From the NCBI RefSeq assembly GCF_030064125.1, contig NZ_CP125957.1:1488001-1552000 (forward strand): DNA of 64,000 nt. Direction: 5' to 3'. Source of the stretch: Pseudomonas sp. G2-4. GTDB lineage: Bacteria; Pseudomonadota; Gammaproteobacteria; Pseudomonadales; Pseudomonadaceae. The notes under the pieces are model-generated. The model did not search any database and was not told where the DNA came from. It was given only the letters and a program-made list of their open reading frames with translations. Made by a program: the position numbers and the translations under genes. This document shows positions 18,140 through 26,791 of this stretch, piece after piece; position 1 is the first letter of the stretch; every line of letters starts with the position of its first letter.

Positions 18140-18757
18140 ATGGCATTACTGACTGAACACGAACAACGCAAGGTCGCCGAGGCCATCGCCCGGGTCGAGC
18201 TGGACACCGACGCCGAACTGGTCACGGTGCTCGCCGCCCGCGCTGACGACTACGCTTACATTCCGTTGCTGTGGGCCAGCCTGCTGGCCCTGGTGCTGCC
18301 CGGCGTGGTGCATTACCTCACGGGCTGGCTGACTATGCACAGCCTGTTGCTGGTGCAATGGGTCAGTTTCATCGTGCTGTGCCTGGTGTTCCGTATTCCC
18401 AGTATCACCACGCACCTGATTCCCCGTTCCGTGCGTCACTGGCGGGCCTCCAACCTGGCGCGCCGACAGTTTCTCGAACAGAACCTTCACCATACGGTGG
18501 GCAGTACGGGGATATTGATCTTTGTTTGCGAGGCCGAACGCTATGTGGAAATCCTGGTGGACGAAGGCATTTCCAAGCGACTCGACAACACGAATTGGGA
18601 CGCCATCGTCGTAGCGTTCACCCAGCAGGTTCGCCAGGGGCAGACGCTGGAGGGCTTCGTGACCTGCATCGAAGCCTGCGGTGAATTGCTCAAGGTGCAC
18701 GTGCCGGTGACTCACGAGCGCAATGAACTGCCGAATCGGTTGGTGGTGCTGGGCTAA
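18140..18757 (+). CDS. Second TPM-domain membrane protein
   Basis: 205 residues from ATG 18140. A short TPM-like N-terminus (MALLTEHEQRKVAEAIARVE, then AELVTVLAARADDYAYIPLL) precedes two membrane helices (about residues 40-90) and a C-terminal TPM half (GSTGILIFVCEAERYVEILVD). It ends the lemA-TPM-TPM operon. The split of the domain around membrane helices is typical of the YgcG-like partner protein. Confidence 0.82.
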   Translation: MALLTEHEQRKVAEAIARVELDTDAELVTVLAARADDYAYIPLLWASLLALVLPGVVHYLTGWLTMHSLLLVQWVSFIVLCLVFRIPSITTHLIPRSVRHWRASNLARRQFLEQNLHHTVGSTGILIFVCEAERYVEILVDEGISKRLDNTNWDAIVVAFTQQVRQGQTLEGFVTCIEACGELLKVHVPVTHERNELPNRLVVLG

Positions 18758-18796
18758 GAAGCATCGGCCAGCTCATTGTCATGGCAAGAACGCTTG

Positions 18797-18919
18797 TGTG
18801 GCGAGGGAGCTTGCTCCCGTTGGACCGCGAAGCGGTCCCCATCGGTTCCAAGGTCAGGCAGCAGGCTCACAAAATGACGACTGCTTCGCAGTCGAGCGGG
18901 AGCAAGCTCCCTCGCCACA
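18797..18919. repeat. REP pair, TGTGGCGAGGGAGC family
   Basis: Outer inverted arms of the second REP family with inner GC hairpins (GGACCGCGAAGCGGTCC, GACTGCTTCGCAGTC). Confidence 0.93.
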
Positions 18920-19067
18920 AAAGCCTGGTCGGTCATGAAAGATTGAGCATCATCAAGAGGGTGCCGCCCGGATTTCGAACCATTCGGGAAATTCCCCGTG
19001 CCCTCACCCCCCATCCCCCCTAAAATACCCGCCATTCCCGATTCGCCCGCCCCGAGGCCGCTTTTTC

Positions 19068-20285
19068 ATGTCCGCCACCGCAACCCCCGCCCGTCCCGCG
19101 CCGGATCACCACGCCCAGTTCATCGAGTTGCTGAAAACCAGTCTCGAGCAGAATGAGTTCATCAAGCTGGTGCTGGCCAAGTACGTGGGTGACGAAGCGG
19201 ACCTTCAACGGCTGATCATCAAGCAGCTGACGGTCAAGGACCAGGCCTGTCTGTCTTTCGTCTACCGCTACAAGACCCGCGACATCACCAAGAATTTCCC
19301 GCTGGCCGAGGGCGTGGAAACCGTTGCCGCGCTGTTGCCGGCGTCGTTCAAGAACGCGCATTTATTGGCGGTCACCGACGAGGCGCAGTTGGAATACAGC
19401 AAGAAAGGCAAGAGCTCGCTGTTCAAGAGCAAGCCCCAGCAACTGCGCGAAGTGCCTTCTGCCGAGCACAACCGTGAGAAAAACCGCTTTCTCGACCTGA
19501 ACCGGCCATTCCTGGCCGATTTGGGCGTGACCAACCACAAGCATGAGCTGATTCCGGCAATGTCGCGCAAGTGGAAGCAGATCAACAAATTCATCGAAGT
19601 CTTCAGCCATGCGCTGACGTCTTCGCCACTGGCCCTGGACAAACCGGTGCGGGTTTCGGATTTCGGTTCGGGCAAGGGGTACCTGACCTTCGCCATCCAC
19701 GATTACCTGCGCAATACGTTGCAAGCCGAAGGCGTGGTGACCGGTGTCGAGCTGCGCGAAGACATGGTTAAGCTGTGCAACGAAGCGGCGGCGCGCCTGG
19801 AGCACCCAGGCTTGAGCTTCCAGCACGGTGACGTGCGCAGCGTGGCACCGAGCGCGGTGGATGTGATGATCGCCTTGCACGCCTGCGACATTGCCACCGA
19901 TTACGCGATCCACATGGGCATCCGCTCGGGCGCCTCGATCATCATGTGCTCGCCGTGCTGCCACAAGCAGATCCGCCTGCAGATCCAGAGCCCGGCGCTG
20001 CTCAAGCCAATGTTGCAATACGGCCTGCACCTGGGCCAGCAGGCGGAAATGGTCACCGACAGTCTGCGGGCGCTGTTCCTGGAAGCGTGTGGCTACGAAA
20101 CCAAGGTGTTCGAGTTCATCTCCCTGGACCACACCAACAAGAACAAGATGATCCTGGCGGTCAAGCGCGCCGAACCTGCGGACCCGACCGAACTGCTGGC
20201 GAAGATCCAGGCACTCAAGGCGTTCTACCACGTCACCGAGCACTGCCTGGAAACCCTGCTGCGGGCTGATGGTTATCTCGCCTGA
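19068..20285 (+). CDS. SAM-dependent methyltransferase, methyltransferase_32 type
   Basis: 405 residues. A Rossmann SAM-binding domain lies in the C-terminal half: VRVSDFGSGKGYLTFAIHDYL (motif I), GVELREDMVKLC, then HACDIATDYAIHMG and a CSPCCHKQIR cysteine cluster. The N-terminal half (FIELLKTSLEQNEFIKLVL) is typical of a group related to GSTCD and nucleic-acid methyltransferases. The substrate is unknown, RNA being most likely by family. It is isolated between REP elements. Confidence 0.8.
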   Translation: MSATATPARPAPDHHAQFIELLKTSLEQNEFIKLVLAKYVGDEADLQRLIIKQLTVKDQACLSFVYRYKTRDITKNFPLAEGVETVAALLPASFKNAHLLAVTDEAQLEYSKKGKSSLFKSKPQQLREVPSAEHNREKNRFLDLNRPFLADLGVTNHKHELIPAMSRKWKQINKFIEVFSHALTSSPLALDKPVRVSDFGSGKGYLTFAIHDYLRNTLQAEGVVTGVELREDMVKLCNEAAARLEHPGLSFQHGDVRSVAPSAVDVMIALHACDIATDYAIHMGIRSGASIIMCSPCCHKQIRLQIQSPALLKPMLQYGLHLGQQAEMVTDSLRALFLEACGYETKVFEFISLDHTNKNKMILAVKRAEPADPTELLAKIQALKAFYHVTEHCLETLLRADGYLA

Positions 20286-20303
20286 CCGACTGGCACATTA
20301 CCC

Positions 20304-20392
20304 TGTGGGAGCGAGCCTGCTCGCGATTGAACGATGACGCGGTGCTCCTGAAAAAACGCGTCGCCTGAATCGCGAGCAGGCTCGCTCCCACA
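20304..20392. repeat. REPIN, TGTGGGAGCGAGCC variant
   Basis: Inverted REP arms (GAGCGAGCCTGCTCGCGATT and inverse) with a spacer of about 40 bases after the methyltransferase gene. Confidence 0.93.
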
Positions 20393-20509
20393 AGTTGCAT
20401 CCAGCGATGTGCAGCCCGTCAGGTAATGACGGGTTATCGCTCATCCGCCGACTTACCGGACTACCTTTAATGCGTTCACCCCTCACGCATTTCCAAAGGA
20501 GCCCAACCC

Positions 20510-21091
20510 ATGGCGGCCAAGAAAATCCTGATGCTGGTCGGCGATTACGTCGAAGACTATGAAGTCATGGTGCCATTCCAGGCGTTACAGATGATCGGCC
20601 ATACCGTGCACGCGGTGTGTCCGGACAAAGCGGCCGGGCAGACCGTGCGCACGGCGATCCACGACTTTGAAGGCGACCAGACCTACAGCGAAAAACCGGG
20701 GCACCTGTTTGCCCTCAATCATGACTTCGCCGGCGTCGAAGCCGCCGACTACGACGCACTATTGGTGCCGGGCGGTCGTGCGCCGGAATACCTGCGCTTG
20801 AATGAAAAAGTCCTGCAACTGGTGCGTGATTTCGACCTGGCGGGTAAGCCGATTGCCGCGGTGTGCCATGGGGCGCAATTGTTGGCGGCGGCGGGCATCC
20901 TCGAAGGGCGCGAATGCAGCGCCTACCCGGCTTGCGCACCGGAAGTACGTCTGGCGGGCGGGACCTACATCGACATTCCCGTGACTGAAGGCCACGTCCA
21001 AGGCAACCTGGCGACCGCGCCGGCCTGGCCCGCGCACCCGAACTGGCTGGCGGGATTCCTGACCCTGTTGGGCACGGCCATCACCTTGTAG
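20510..21091 (+). CDS. DJ-1/PfpI family protein
   Basis: 193 residues, preceded by AAAGGAG. The nucleophile elbow is in [13 protein letters not shown] (Cys near residue 121) and an acidic residue sits in the [10 protein letters not shown] segment. The class includes proteases, glyoxalase III/deglycases and chaperones. The sequence alone does not say which. It is followed by a DUF1508 gene in the same direction. Confidence 0.85.
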   Translation: MAAKKILMLVGDYVEDYEVMVPFQALQMIGHTVHAVCPDKAAGQTVRTAIHDFEGDQTYSEKPGHLFALNHDFAGVEAADYDALLVPGGRAPEYLRLNEKVLQLVRDFDLAGKPIAAVCHGAQLLAAAGILEGRECSAYPACAPEVRLAGGTYIDIPVTEGHVQGNLATAPAWPAHPNWLAGFLTLLGTAITL

Positions 21092-21173
21092 CGCTGCGGG
21101 GCCAACTGGCAGAACAAGCGCAGCGGGTCTTTACTGCTTGAGCAACATTTTGCGCGCCCAGAGGAGAACCCCC

Positions 21174-21518
21174 ATGTCTGGATGGTACGAAATCAGCAAA
21201 AGCAGCAACGGTCAGTTTCGGTTTGTACTCAAGGCGGCTAACGCCGAAACGATTTTGACCAGCGAGTTGTACACCACCCGTAGCGGTGCTGACGGTGGCA
21301 TCGCGTCGGTACAGAAAAACAGTCCGTTGGCTGAACGCTATGAGCTCAAAAGCACCAAGGACGGCCATCCGTACTTCAACCTCAAGGCTGCCAACCACGA
21401 AGTGATCGGCAGCAGCGAGGCCTATGCCTCGGACGCCGCTCGCGACAAAGGCATCGCCAGCGTCAAGGCCAACGGGCCGACGACGGTGATCAAGGACAAG
21501 ACCCTGGCAGCGCTTTGA
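21174..21518 (+). CDS. YegP-like DUF1508 protein
   Basis: 114 residues from ATG 21174, with GAGGAGAA upstream. Two DUF1508 repeats: GWYEISKSSNGQFRFVLKAA and the second beginning YELKSTKDGHPYFNLKAAN, each ending in an IASV motif. The fold is a small pseudo-dimeric beta protein common in proteobacteria. Cellular role not established. Confidence 0.88.
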   Translation: MSGWYEISKSSNGQFRFVLKAANAETILTSELYTTRSGADGGIASVQKNSPLAERYELKSTKDGHPYFNLKAANHEVIGSSEAYASDAARDKGIASVKANGPTTVIKDKTLAAL

Positions 21519-21544
21519 GTTCATCCCTGTGGCAGCGAGCTTCC

Positions 21545-21573
21545 TGTGGCGAGGGAGCAAGCTCCCTCGCCAC
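21545..21573. repeat. Single REP palindrome, TGTGGCGAGGGAGC family
   Basis: A lone short palindrome (GTGGCGAGGGAGC AAGCTCCCTCGCCAC) between the convergent DUF1508 and SIR2-like genes. The T just downstream of the loop makes it a possible terminator. Confidence 0.8.
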
Positions 21574-21621
21574 GGTCACTCACTGACCTGAAGTTGGGTT
21601 TCCAGGTCATGTCTGCACAGG

Positions 21622-22641
21622 TTAGACCTCCACCGGCACCGATAACTTCGGATTGCCCAGCGGATGGCTCTTGGCATCAAAGAAGCGCAATTCAACATCC
21701 AACCCCTGAAACACCTTGGCGTAGTGCCGCTTCTGGTGCTGGATAAACGCCTGGCTGCGCGGATAGATCGAAATCGCCAGCGTTTTGGGCGCAGCCTGGC
21801 GCAAGGCTTGGACAATGTGCTGGTCCTGCTCGCCCAGGGCATGGCCGAACAGGCACAGGTTGTCGCCGTGGTGCAGCAACTGGTCATAGCAGAACGACAG
21901 GTAGTCGGAGCTGCGGATGGTCTTGAGTTTGTCCGAACTCGGGCCCTCATTGACGAACAGCGGCACGTCGTCGAGGGTCTTGATCGTATTGTTGATGGCG
22001 AAACTGCCCAATAGCGTGCCTTCGGTGGAGGTGAGCTTGCGTGCCGTGCCGTCCTGGTTGCGCACCAGGTGCAGGCCGCCGTGCAAGTACAGCAGGCGCG
22101 GTTTGTCCGTGGCCACCTGGCTCAAATCAAAACTGTGGTCGACGCCGAAGAACAGGTCGGTGAGGGGCTCGGGCGCGTGTTGGATCGCCCAGTAGTTGAG
22201 CAAGTCATAATTGGTGGTAAACACCGTGCGATAGCGACTCATTTCCTGGTTGAGTGTCGCCAGGGTCGAGGGCTGCACCAATCGCCACGGGATATGCACC
22301 GCGTGCACGGTGTTGATCAGCGCCTCCTTGATCGCGTAATAGCGATTGCGCGGGGCCGCGGAGCTGACGGCCAGGGCCTTGTTGACCCGGCTGGTGGTTT
22401 TCAGTGCGCCGAGCACTTGTTCGAAGCTGCGCGTCTGCATTGCGTCAAACACGCTCAGTTCAGAGGGGCTTAACGGTTTCTCTTCCACAGTGCGGGCGTT
22501 TTCGAACAGCGAGTCATAGCCGAAATCGTCCCATATGGCGCGGCTGGCGCCATTGCCCACCAGCAAGCCGCTGAAGGAAGTGGTGGCGCGCATGGCCTCC
22601 CAGTCTTCGAGCCGGGCGTCATGTTCCTGGAAATCGGTCAT
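21622..22641 (-). CDS. SIR2-like domain protein (DUF4917 type)
   Basis: 339 residues from ATG 22641; an ATG at 22653 is an alternative. SIR2-like signatures are visible: GLLVGNGAS near the N-terminus (nucleotide loop), TTNYDLLNYW in the middle, LLYLHGGLH, and LCLFGHALGEQDQHI towards the C-terminus. Related SIR2-type folds act as NAD hydrolases, some in phage defence, but single-domain DUF4917 proteins are of unknown function. It is alone on its strand, convergent with the DUF1508 gene. No effector or sensor partner is adjacent. Confidence 0.72.
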   Translation of the reverse strand: MTDFQEHDARLEDWEAMRATTSFSGLLVGNGASRAIWDDFGYDSLFENARTVEEKPLSPSELSVFDAMQTRSFEQVLGALKTTSRVNKALAVSSAAPRNRYYAIKEALINTVHAVHIPWRLVQPSTLATLNQEMSRYRTVFTTNYDLLNYWAIQHAPEPLTDLFFGVDHSFDLSQVATDKPRLLYLHGGLHLVRNQDGTARKLTSTEGTLLGSFAINNTIKTLDDVPLFVNEGPSSDKLKTIRSSDYLSFCYDQLLHHGDNLCLFGHALGEQDQHIVQALRQAAPKTLAISIYPRSQAFIQHQKRHYAKVFQGLDVELRFFDAKSHPLGNPKLSVPVEV

Positions 22642-22782
22642 TGCGAAGCTCATCTCAAAATGTGGCAAAAGGCAGGGCGCGACTTTATCACGACCCAATC
22701 TTGAGCCAGATCAAGATACACCGCGACTACTCGGTCATTCTGTAGAGCCTGCCGATCCGGCCTCTTCCTGGAGCATGACCCC

Positions 22783-23931
22783 ATGAGCAGTACTTTCTTC
22801 ATTCCCGCCGTGAACATCATGGGGCTGGGTTGCCTCGATGAAGCCATGACCGCCATCCGCAACTACGGCTTTCGCAAAGCGCTGATCGTCACCGACGCGG
22901 GGCTGGCCAAGGCCGGTGTCGCGAGCATGGTGGCCGGAAAACTGGCGTTGCAGGACATCGATTCGGTGATTTTCGACGGTGCCAAGCCTAACCCGAGCAT
23001 TGCCAATGTCGAGCTTGGACTGGGGTTGCTGAAGGAGAGCCAGTGCGATTTCGTCGTGTCGCTGGGCGGTGGTTCGCCCCACGATTGCGCCAAGGGCATC
23101 GCGTTGTGTGCCACCAACGGCGGCCAGATCCGCGACTATGAAGGCGTCGACCGCTCGAGCAAGCCGCAATTGCCGTTGATCGCCATCAACACCACGGCCG
23201 GTACCGCCAGCGAGATGACCCGTTTCTGCATCATCACCGACGAGACACGTCACGTGAAAATGGCGATTGTCGATCGCAACGTGACCCCGTTGATGTCGGT
23301 GAACGACCCGGCGCTGATGGTGGCGATGCCCAAGGGCCTGACGGCCGCCACGGGCATGGATGCACTGACTCATGCGATCGAGGCGTATGTATCCACTGCC
23401 GCCAACCCCATCACCGATGCCTGCGCGCTGAAGGCCATGACCCTGATCAGCAATAACCTGCGCCTGGTCGTGCGCGACGGCACCGATCTGACGGCGCGGG
23501 AGAACATGGCCTACGCACAGTTTCTCGCGGGGATGGCGTTCAACAATGCGTCGTTGGGTTTTGTGCACGCGATGGCTCACCAATTGGGTGGCTTCTACGA
23601 TTTGCCTCACGGCGTGTGCAACGCGGTGCTGTTGCCTCACGTGCAGAGCTTCAATGCCTCGGTGTGCGCTGCTCGCTTGACCGATGTGGCCAATGCCATG
23701 GGCGTCGATACCCGTGGGTTCAGCCCGGAAGAGGGCGCCCAGGCCGCCATTGCGGCGATTCGCAGTCTGGCCCTTGACGTCGACATTCCGGCCGGTTTGC
23801 GTGACCTGGGCGTACGCCTCAACGACGTACCGGTATTGGCCGTCAACGCCTTGAAAGATGCTTGCGGCCTGACCAACCCACGAGCGGCGGATCAGCGGCA
23901 GATCGAAGAGATTTTCCGCAGCGCGTTTTAA
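22783..23931 (+). CDS. Iron-containing alcohol dehydrogenase (YiaY/AdhB group)
   Basis: 382 residues, full-length type III ADH. The cofactor loop is [11 protein letters not shown]. Metal ligands fit [16 protein letters not shown] (Asp, His), [19 protein letters not shown] (His) and NAVLLPH. GGAG stands about 10 bases before the start. Family members interconvert primary alcohols or 1,3-diols and aldehydes in the cytoplasm. It is convergent with the MFS gene, the two stops overlapping by three bases. Confidence 0.92.
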   Translation: MSSTFFIPAVNIMGLGCLDEAMTAIRNYGFRKALIVTDAGLAKAGVASMVAGKLALQDIDSVIFDGAKPNPSIANVELGLGLLKESQCDFVVSLGGGSPHDCAKGIALCATNGGQIRDYEGVDRSSKPQLPLIAINTTAGTASEMTRFCIITDETRHVKMAIVDRNVTPLMSVNDPALMVAMPKGLTAATGMDALTHAIEAYVSTAANPITDACALKAMTLISNNLRLVVRDGTDLTARENMAYAQFLAGMAFNNASLGFVHAMAHQLGGFYDLPHGVCNAVLLPHVQSFNASVCAARLTDVANAMGVDTRGFSPEEGAQAAIAAIRSLALDVDIPAGLRDLGVRLNDVPVLAVNALKDACGLTNPRAADQRQIEEIFRSAF

Positions 23932-25091
23932 GCCACCCGGGGCGGCATGAGCCTTACGCAGAGCATCGCCGTCGCCCCCAGCAGCGCGCACAACGCTGCC
24001 AGCGGCCAGGCCTGTTGGCTCAACAACAGGCTGGCCATGGCACCTATCACCGACGCCATCAGTTGATGCAGAAAACCGCTCAATGCCATGGCGTAGGCTC
24101 CGGCTACCGGTGAACCCTCGTTGGCCAGGGACAGGCTGATGGGGTAGTTCAACGACTGGCCGAACACCGCGAAGCAATACGGCAACCAGAAGAGCAACGC
24201 GATGCTGCTCAGGGTGAGGCTGCCTGCCAACATGGTCGCGCTACCGCCCAGCACCAGTGCGATGCCCCATCCCATCATCCGCCGTTGACCGGTGCGCAGC
24301 ACAAACGCATTCACCGCCAGCGCGCCGAGCAGATACGCGGCACTGATTGGCCAACCCAGCAAACCGTACTCAATGGGCGACCAATGAAAGCTGTCCTGCA
24401 GAATCAGCGGCGCCGCGGTATTGAAGGCGACAATCACGCCGTAACCCAACCCCCCCGCCAATGCCGGCAGCAGAAAACCACGGCGCGTGAGGATCTGCCC
24501 GTAAATACGCCACGCTGATTGCCCGTTGTGGGTGTGCGTCATTGCGGCAAACCTGGCCCTGGACACTGCCAGCGCCATGGCCAGGCTGACGGCACCCAAC
24601 CCATAGAAGATCGCTTCCCAGCCGAACGCAGCCTGGATCAGCGAGCCCAGGTACTGGCCGATGCCGAGGGCTATCACGAAGGCGATCGATATCCAGGACA
24701 GCGCCTTGGCCAACAGGTCACCGCTGAAACTGTCGCGAATCAATACCCGCGCCATCACCGAAATACCGCTGGCGCCGATGCCCTGGATCAACCTGAGGGT
24801 CAGAAACCCTTCCACTGTCGTGCCCAACGGCAGGGCCAGGTTGCCCAGGCCGTACAACCCCAATGCCGCCAGCAAGACCGGTTTGCGCCCCAGGCGCTGG
24901 CTCAGGCTGCCCCACAGCAACATGGGCAGCGCCATGCCGACCAGGTACACCGCCAAGCCCCAGGACACCAGGGACGCGTCGGCCCCCAGATCCCGGGCGA
25001 TATCAGGCAGGGCCGGCAAATAGATGCTCATGCCCAGTTGCGCCAGGAAGACGGTGGTGCAGGTGACGATCAGGGTTGTACGGTTCTTCAT
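23928..25091 (-). CDS. MFS transporter, Bcr/CflA-like DHA1 family
   Basis: 387 residues, about 12 membrane helices. N-terminus [23 protein letters not shown] and motif A-like [14 protein letters not shown] are typical of Bcr/EmrD/CflA exporters. The ATG at 25091 is chosen over the adjacent TTG. It begins 12 bases after the stop of the alpha-oxoamine synthase gene. The pair therefore looks like a producer/exporter cassette for a small amino- or hydroxyketone. The substrate is not known. Confidence 0.85.
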   Translation of the reverse strand: MKNRTTLIVTCTTVFLAQLGMSIYLPALPDIARDLGADASLVSWGLAVYLVGMALPMLLWGSLSQRLGRKPVLLAALGLYGLGNLALPLGTTVEGFLTLRLIQGIGASGISVMARVLIRDSFSGDLLAKALSWISIAFVIALGIGQYLGSLIQAAFGWEAIFYGLGAVSLAMALAVSRARFAAMTHTHNGQSAWRIYGQILTRRGFLLPALAGGLGYGVIVAFNTAAPLILQDSFHWSPIEYGLLGWPISAAYLLGALAVNAFVLRTGQRRMMGWGIALVLGGSATMLAGSLTLSSIALLFWLPYCFAVFGQSLNYPISLSLANEGSPVAGAYAMALSGFLHQLMASVIGAMASLLLSQQAWPLAALCALLGATAMLCVRLMPPRVA

Positions 25092-25103
25092 CAACGACTC
25101 GTT

Positions 25104-26339
25104 TCAAAGGCGGATATCACGCCCGTGTGCCAGCAGCAGCTCGGTAATCCGTTCGCAAAATGAGCGAATCACATCAGGCTCCATATCGGCGCGCAGAGTG
25201 ACGCGGATGGCGGCCTTGCCTTGTGGCACCACGGGAAAAAAGACCGCTGAGGTGAAATACCCCAGCTCGGCCAGTTCGACCGCCACACTGTTGGCCAGGG
25301 TGGCTTCACCGCAGGGCATCAGACGGATCGCCATGGGGCTGGCGTGCTGCTCGGTACGAACCAGGCTGTCGAAGAGGCAGATATTAGCCTGCAAACGCTC
25401 CTGCAGGGCGCTGAACTCTCGGCTGCGATGCAGGCGGATCGAGGCCATGCCCGCGCCAATCGCCGCTGCATTCAGGCTTTGGGACCAGTTGCTCGGCCCT
25501 CCGTAACGCTGCACCAGCGCCTTGTGCCGTTCACTGCCGAACATGGCCAGCCCGCCACTGGCCCCGAATGATTTGGCCAATGAGGCGACAATCAGGGTGC
25601 GCTCGTCCATCGCATGGAAACGCGAACGAACCAGGCCAGCGCCGCATTGCCCTACGGTGGACAGCGCGTGAGAGTCATCCAGATAGAGGAACAGGCCATA
25701 ACGATGCTTGAGGTACAGCAGGCTATCCAGGTCCGCCACTCCGCCCATGCTGTAGGCGCCGTCGGCCACATAGGCCACGTTACGCTGTTGTTTGCACACG
25801 TCTTCGAGGAAATCCATGTCGTTGTGCGGGCTCGTGATGACCTGGGTTTCATCGGCGCAGGCGGCCTTGAAGTGGTTCATCGAGTAGTGGGCATGTTTAT
25901 CGAACACCATCACCGGCGGGCGATTTCCCGTCAGTACGCCGCTGGCCAGCAACGGTAGAATCCCGGCGCTTGCTGCGCTGCAAGACAAGGCACTGAGGCA
26001 ACTGGCGCCAAACAACTCTGACAATTGGGTTTCGTACTGGTCCAGGATCGCCAGCTTGCAGCGATTTTTTGAGTTGGCGACACGCAGGGTGCCGGTTTCC
26101 CACAGCGCCGCCATGGCGCCATCGAGCAACGCGGGGTGGTAATCCAGGCCCAGGTAGGACGTGGTACAGAAGTGCTGGAAGGTCCGGCCGTATTGGTCAA
26201 CCAGGACATTGGGCGTCTTGACCTCGACGTTCAGCCCGGAGATTTTCCCGGTTTCAGCGCTCTGCCAGTCCTGGTCTGCCAGGGAAATGACCTTGCGGTA
26301 GTTGGTGAAGAGATGCCGCGATTGTGCTGTCTGGTTCAT
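25104..26339 (-). CDS. PLP-dependent alpha-oxoamine synthase (BioF/Kbl/CqsA-like)
   Basis: 411 residues with fold-type I PLP signatures. A stacking His lies in VFDKHAHYSM, PLP contacts in YLDDSHALSTVG, and the Schiff-base lysine in VASLAKSFGASGG. The N-terminal extension (about 45 residues) precedes LNVEVKTPNVLVDQYG. These enzymes condense an amino acid with an acyl-CoA or acyl-ACP, losing CO2. The gene is not beside bio, tdh or sphingolipid genes, so KBL or BioF housekeeping roles are unlikely. With the downstream MFS exporter it suggests a secreted product. The ribosome site is AAGGAA, somewhat far upstream. Confidence 0.85.
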   Translation of the reverse strand: MNQTAQSRHLFTNYRKVISLADQDWQSAETGKISGLNVEVKTPNVLVDQYGRTFQHFCTTSYLGLDYHPALLDGAMAALWETGTLRVANSKNRCKLAILDQYETQLSELFGASCLSALSCSAASAGILPLLASGVLTGNRPPVMVFDKHAHYSMNHFKAACADETQVITSPHNDMDFLEDVCKQQRNVAYVADGAYSMGGVADLDSLLYLKHRYGLFLYLDDSHALSTVGQCGAGLVRSRFHAMDERTLIVASLAKSFGASGGLAMFGSERHKALVQRYGGPSNWSQSLNAAAIGAGMASIRLHRSREFSALQERLQANICLFDSLVRTEQHASPMAIRLMPCGEATLANSVAVELAELGYFTSAVFFPVVPQGKAAIRVTLRADMEPDVIRSFCERITELLLAHGRDIRL

Positions 26340-26494
26340 AGTGCGATTACATTCCTTGGTTGAGTGTTGCTGTCCGTGGGTGTTTCACTTTCTGTGTGTT
26401 TCCAGACTTTACAGATCGTAGGGCAGGGCTTTGAATCGGCCGTTTCTGGCATGCTTGAGTGTTACTGGAGACTTCTGTGTAGGATCTTGCCTAG

Positions 26495-26689
26495 GAGCTT
26501 GGGCGGGGAATCCATTTGCGGCGTCGGAGCTTTTATTTTCTCCACCCGGACGGGCACAAACTCGAAGTCCACGTGGGGGAACTGGCGTCTCGGCTGAAGG
26601 CCCGTAGGCAGGCGTCTTATGCCGGGATGGCGTTTTTCCGATCCGTGAACCTTGAATTAGAGCCACGGGATCGAGTTGCTGGCCGGTGA
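26495..26689 (+). pseudogene. C-terminal remnant of a FosA-type glutathione transferase (fosfomycin resistance)
   Basis: An open frame without a start reads [19 protein letters not shown] then [18 protein letters not shown], very like the last 37 or so residues of FosA (about 135 residues in full), including the Glu metal ligand of HKLEVH. It is closed upstream by an in-frame TAG at 26492 and runs on about 16 codons past the normal FosA end. The N-terminal two thirds, with the His ligands, is not found in the upstream DNA. It is a dead fragment, probably a relic of gene loss. Confidence 0.75.
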
Positions 26690-26791
26690 TCTCCTCCAGC
26701 TTTCCTGATCGCCTGCGCTATCCTCATGGGTATCATGCTGTGCATCGCGTGCCGGCCTGTACGCAAGTTTGCTCACCGCTGCACTATTTGG

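Noticed and set aside
21622..22641. SIR2-like gene as part of a defence island
   Set aside because: The neighbours are a DUF1508 protein and an alcohol dehydrogenase; no second defence gene is adjacent, so only the single-gene observation is kept.
22735..24177. 480-codon open frame on the minus strand
   Set aside because: Antisense to the iron-type alcohol dehydrogenase, composition typical of a shadow frame, no family features.
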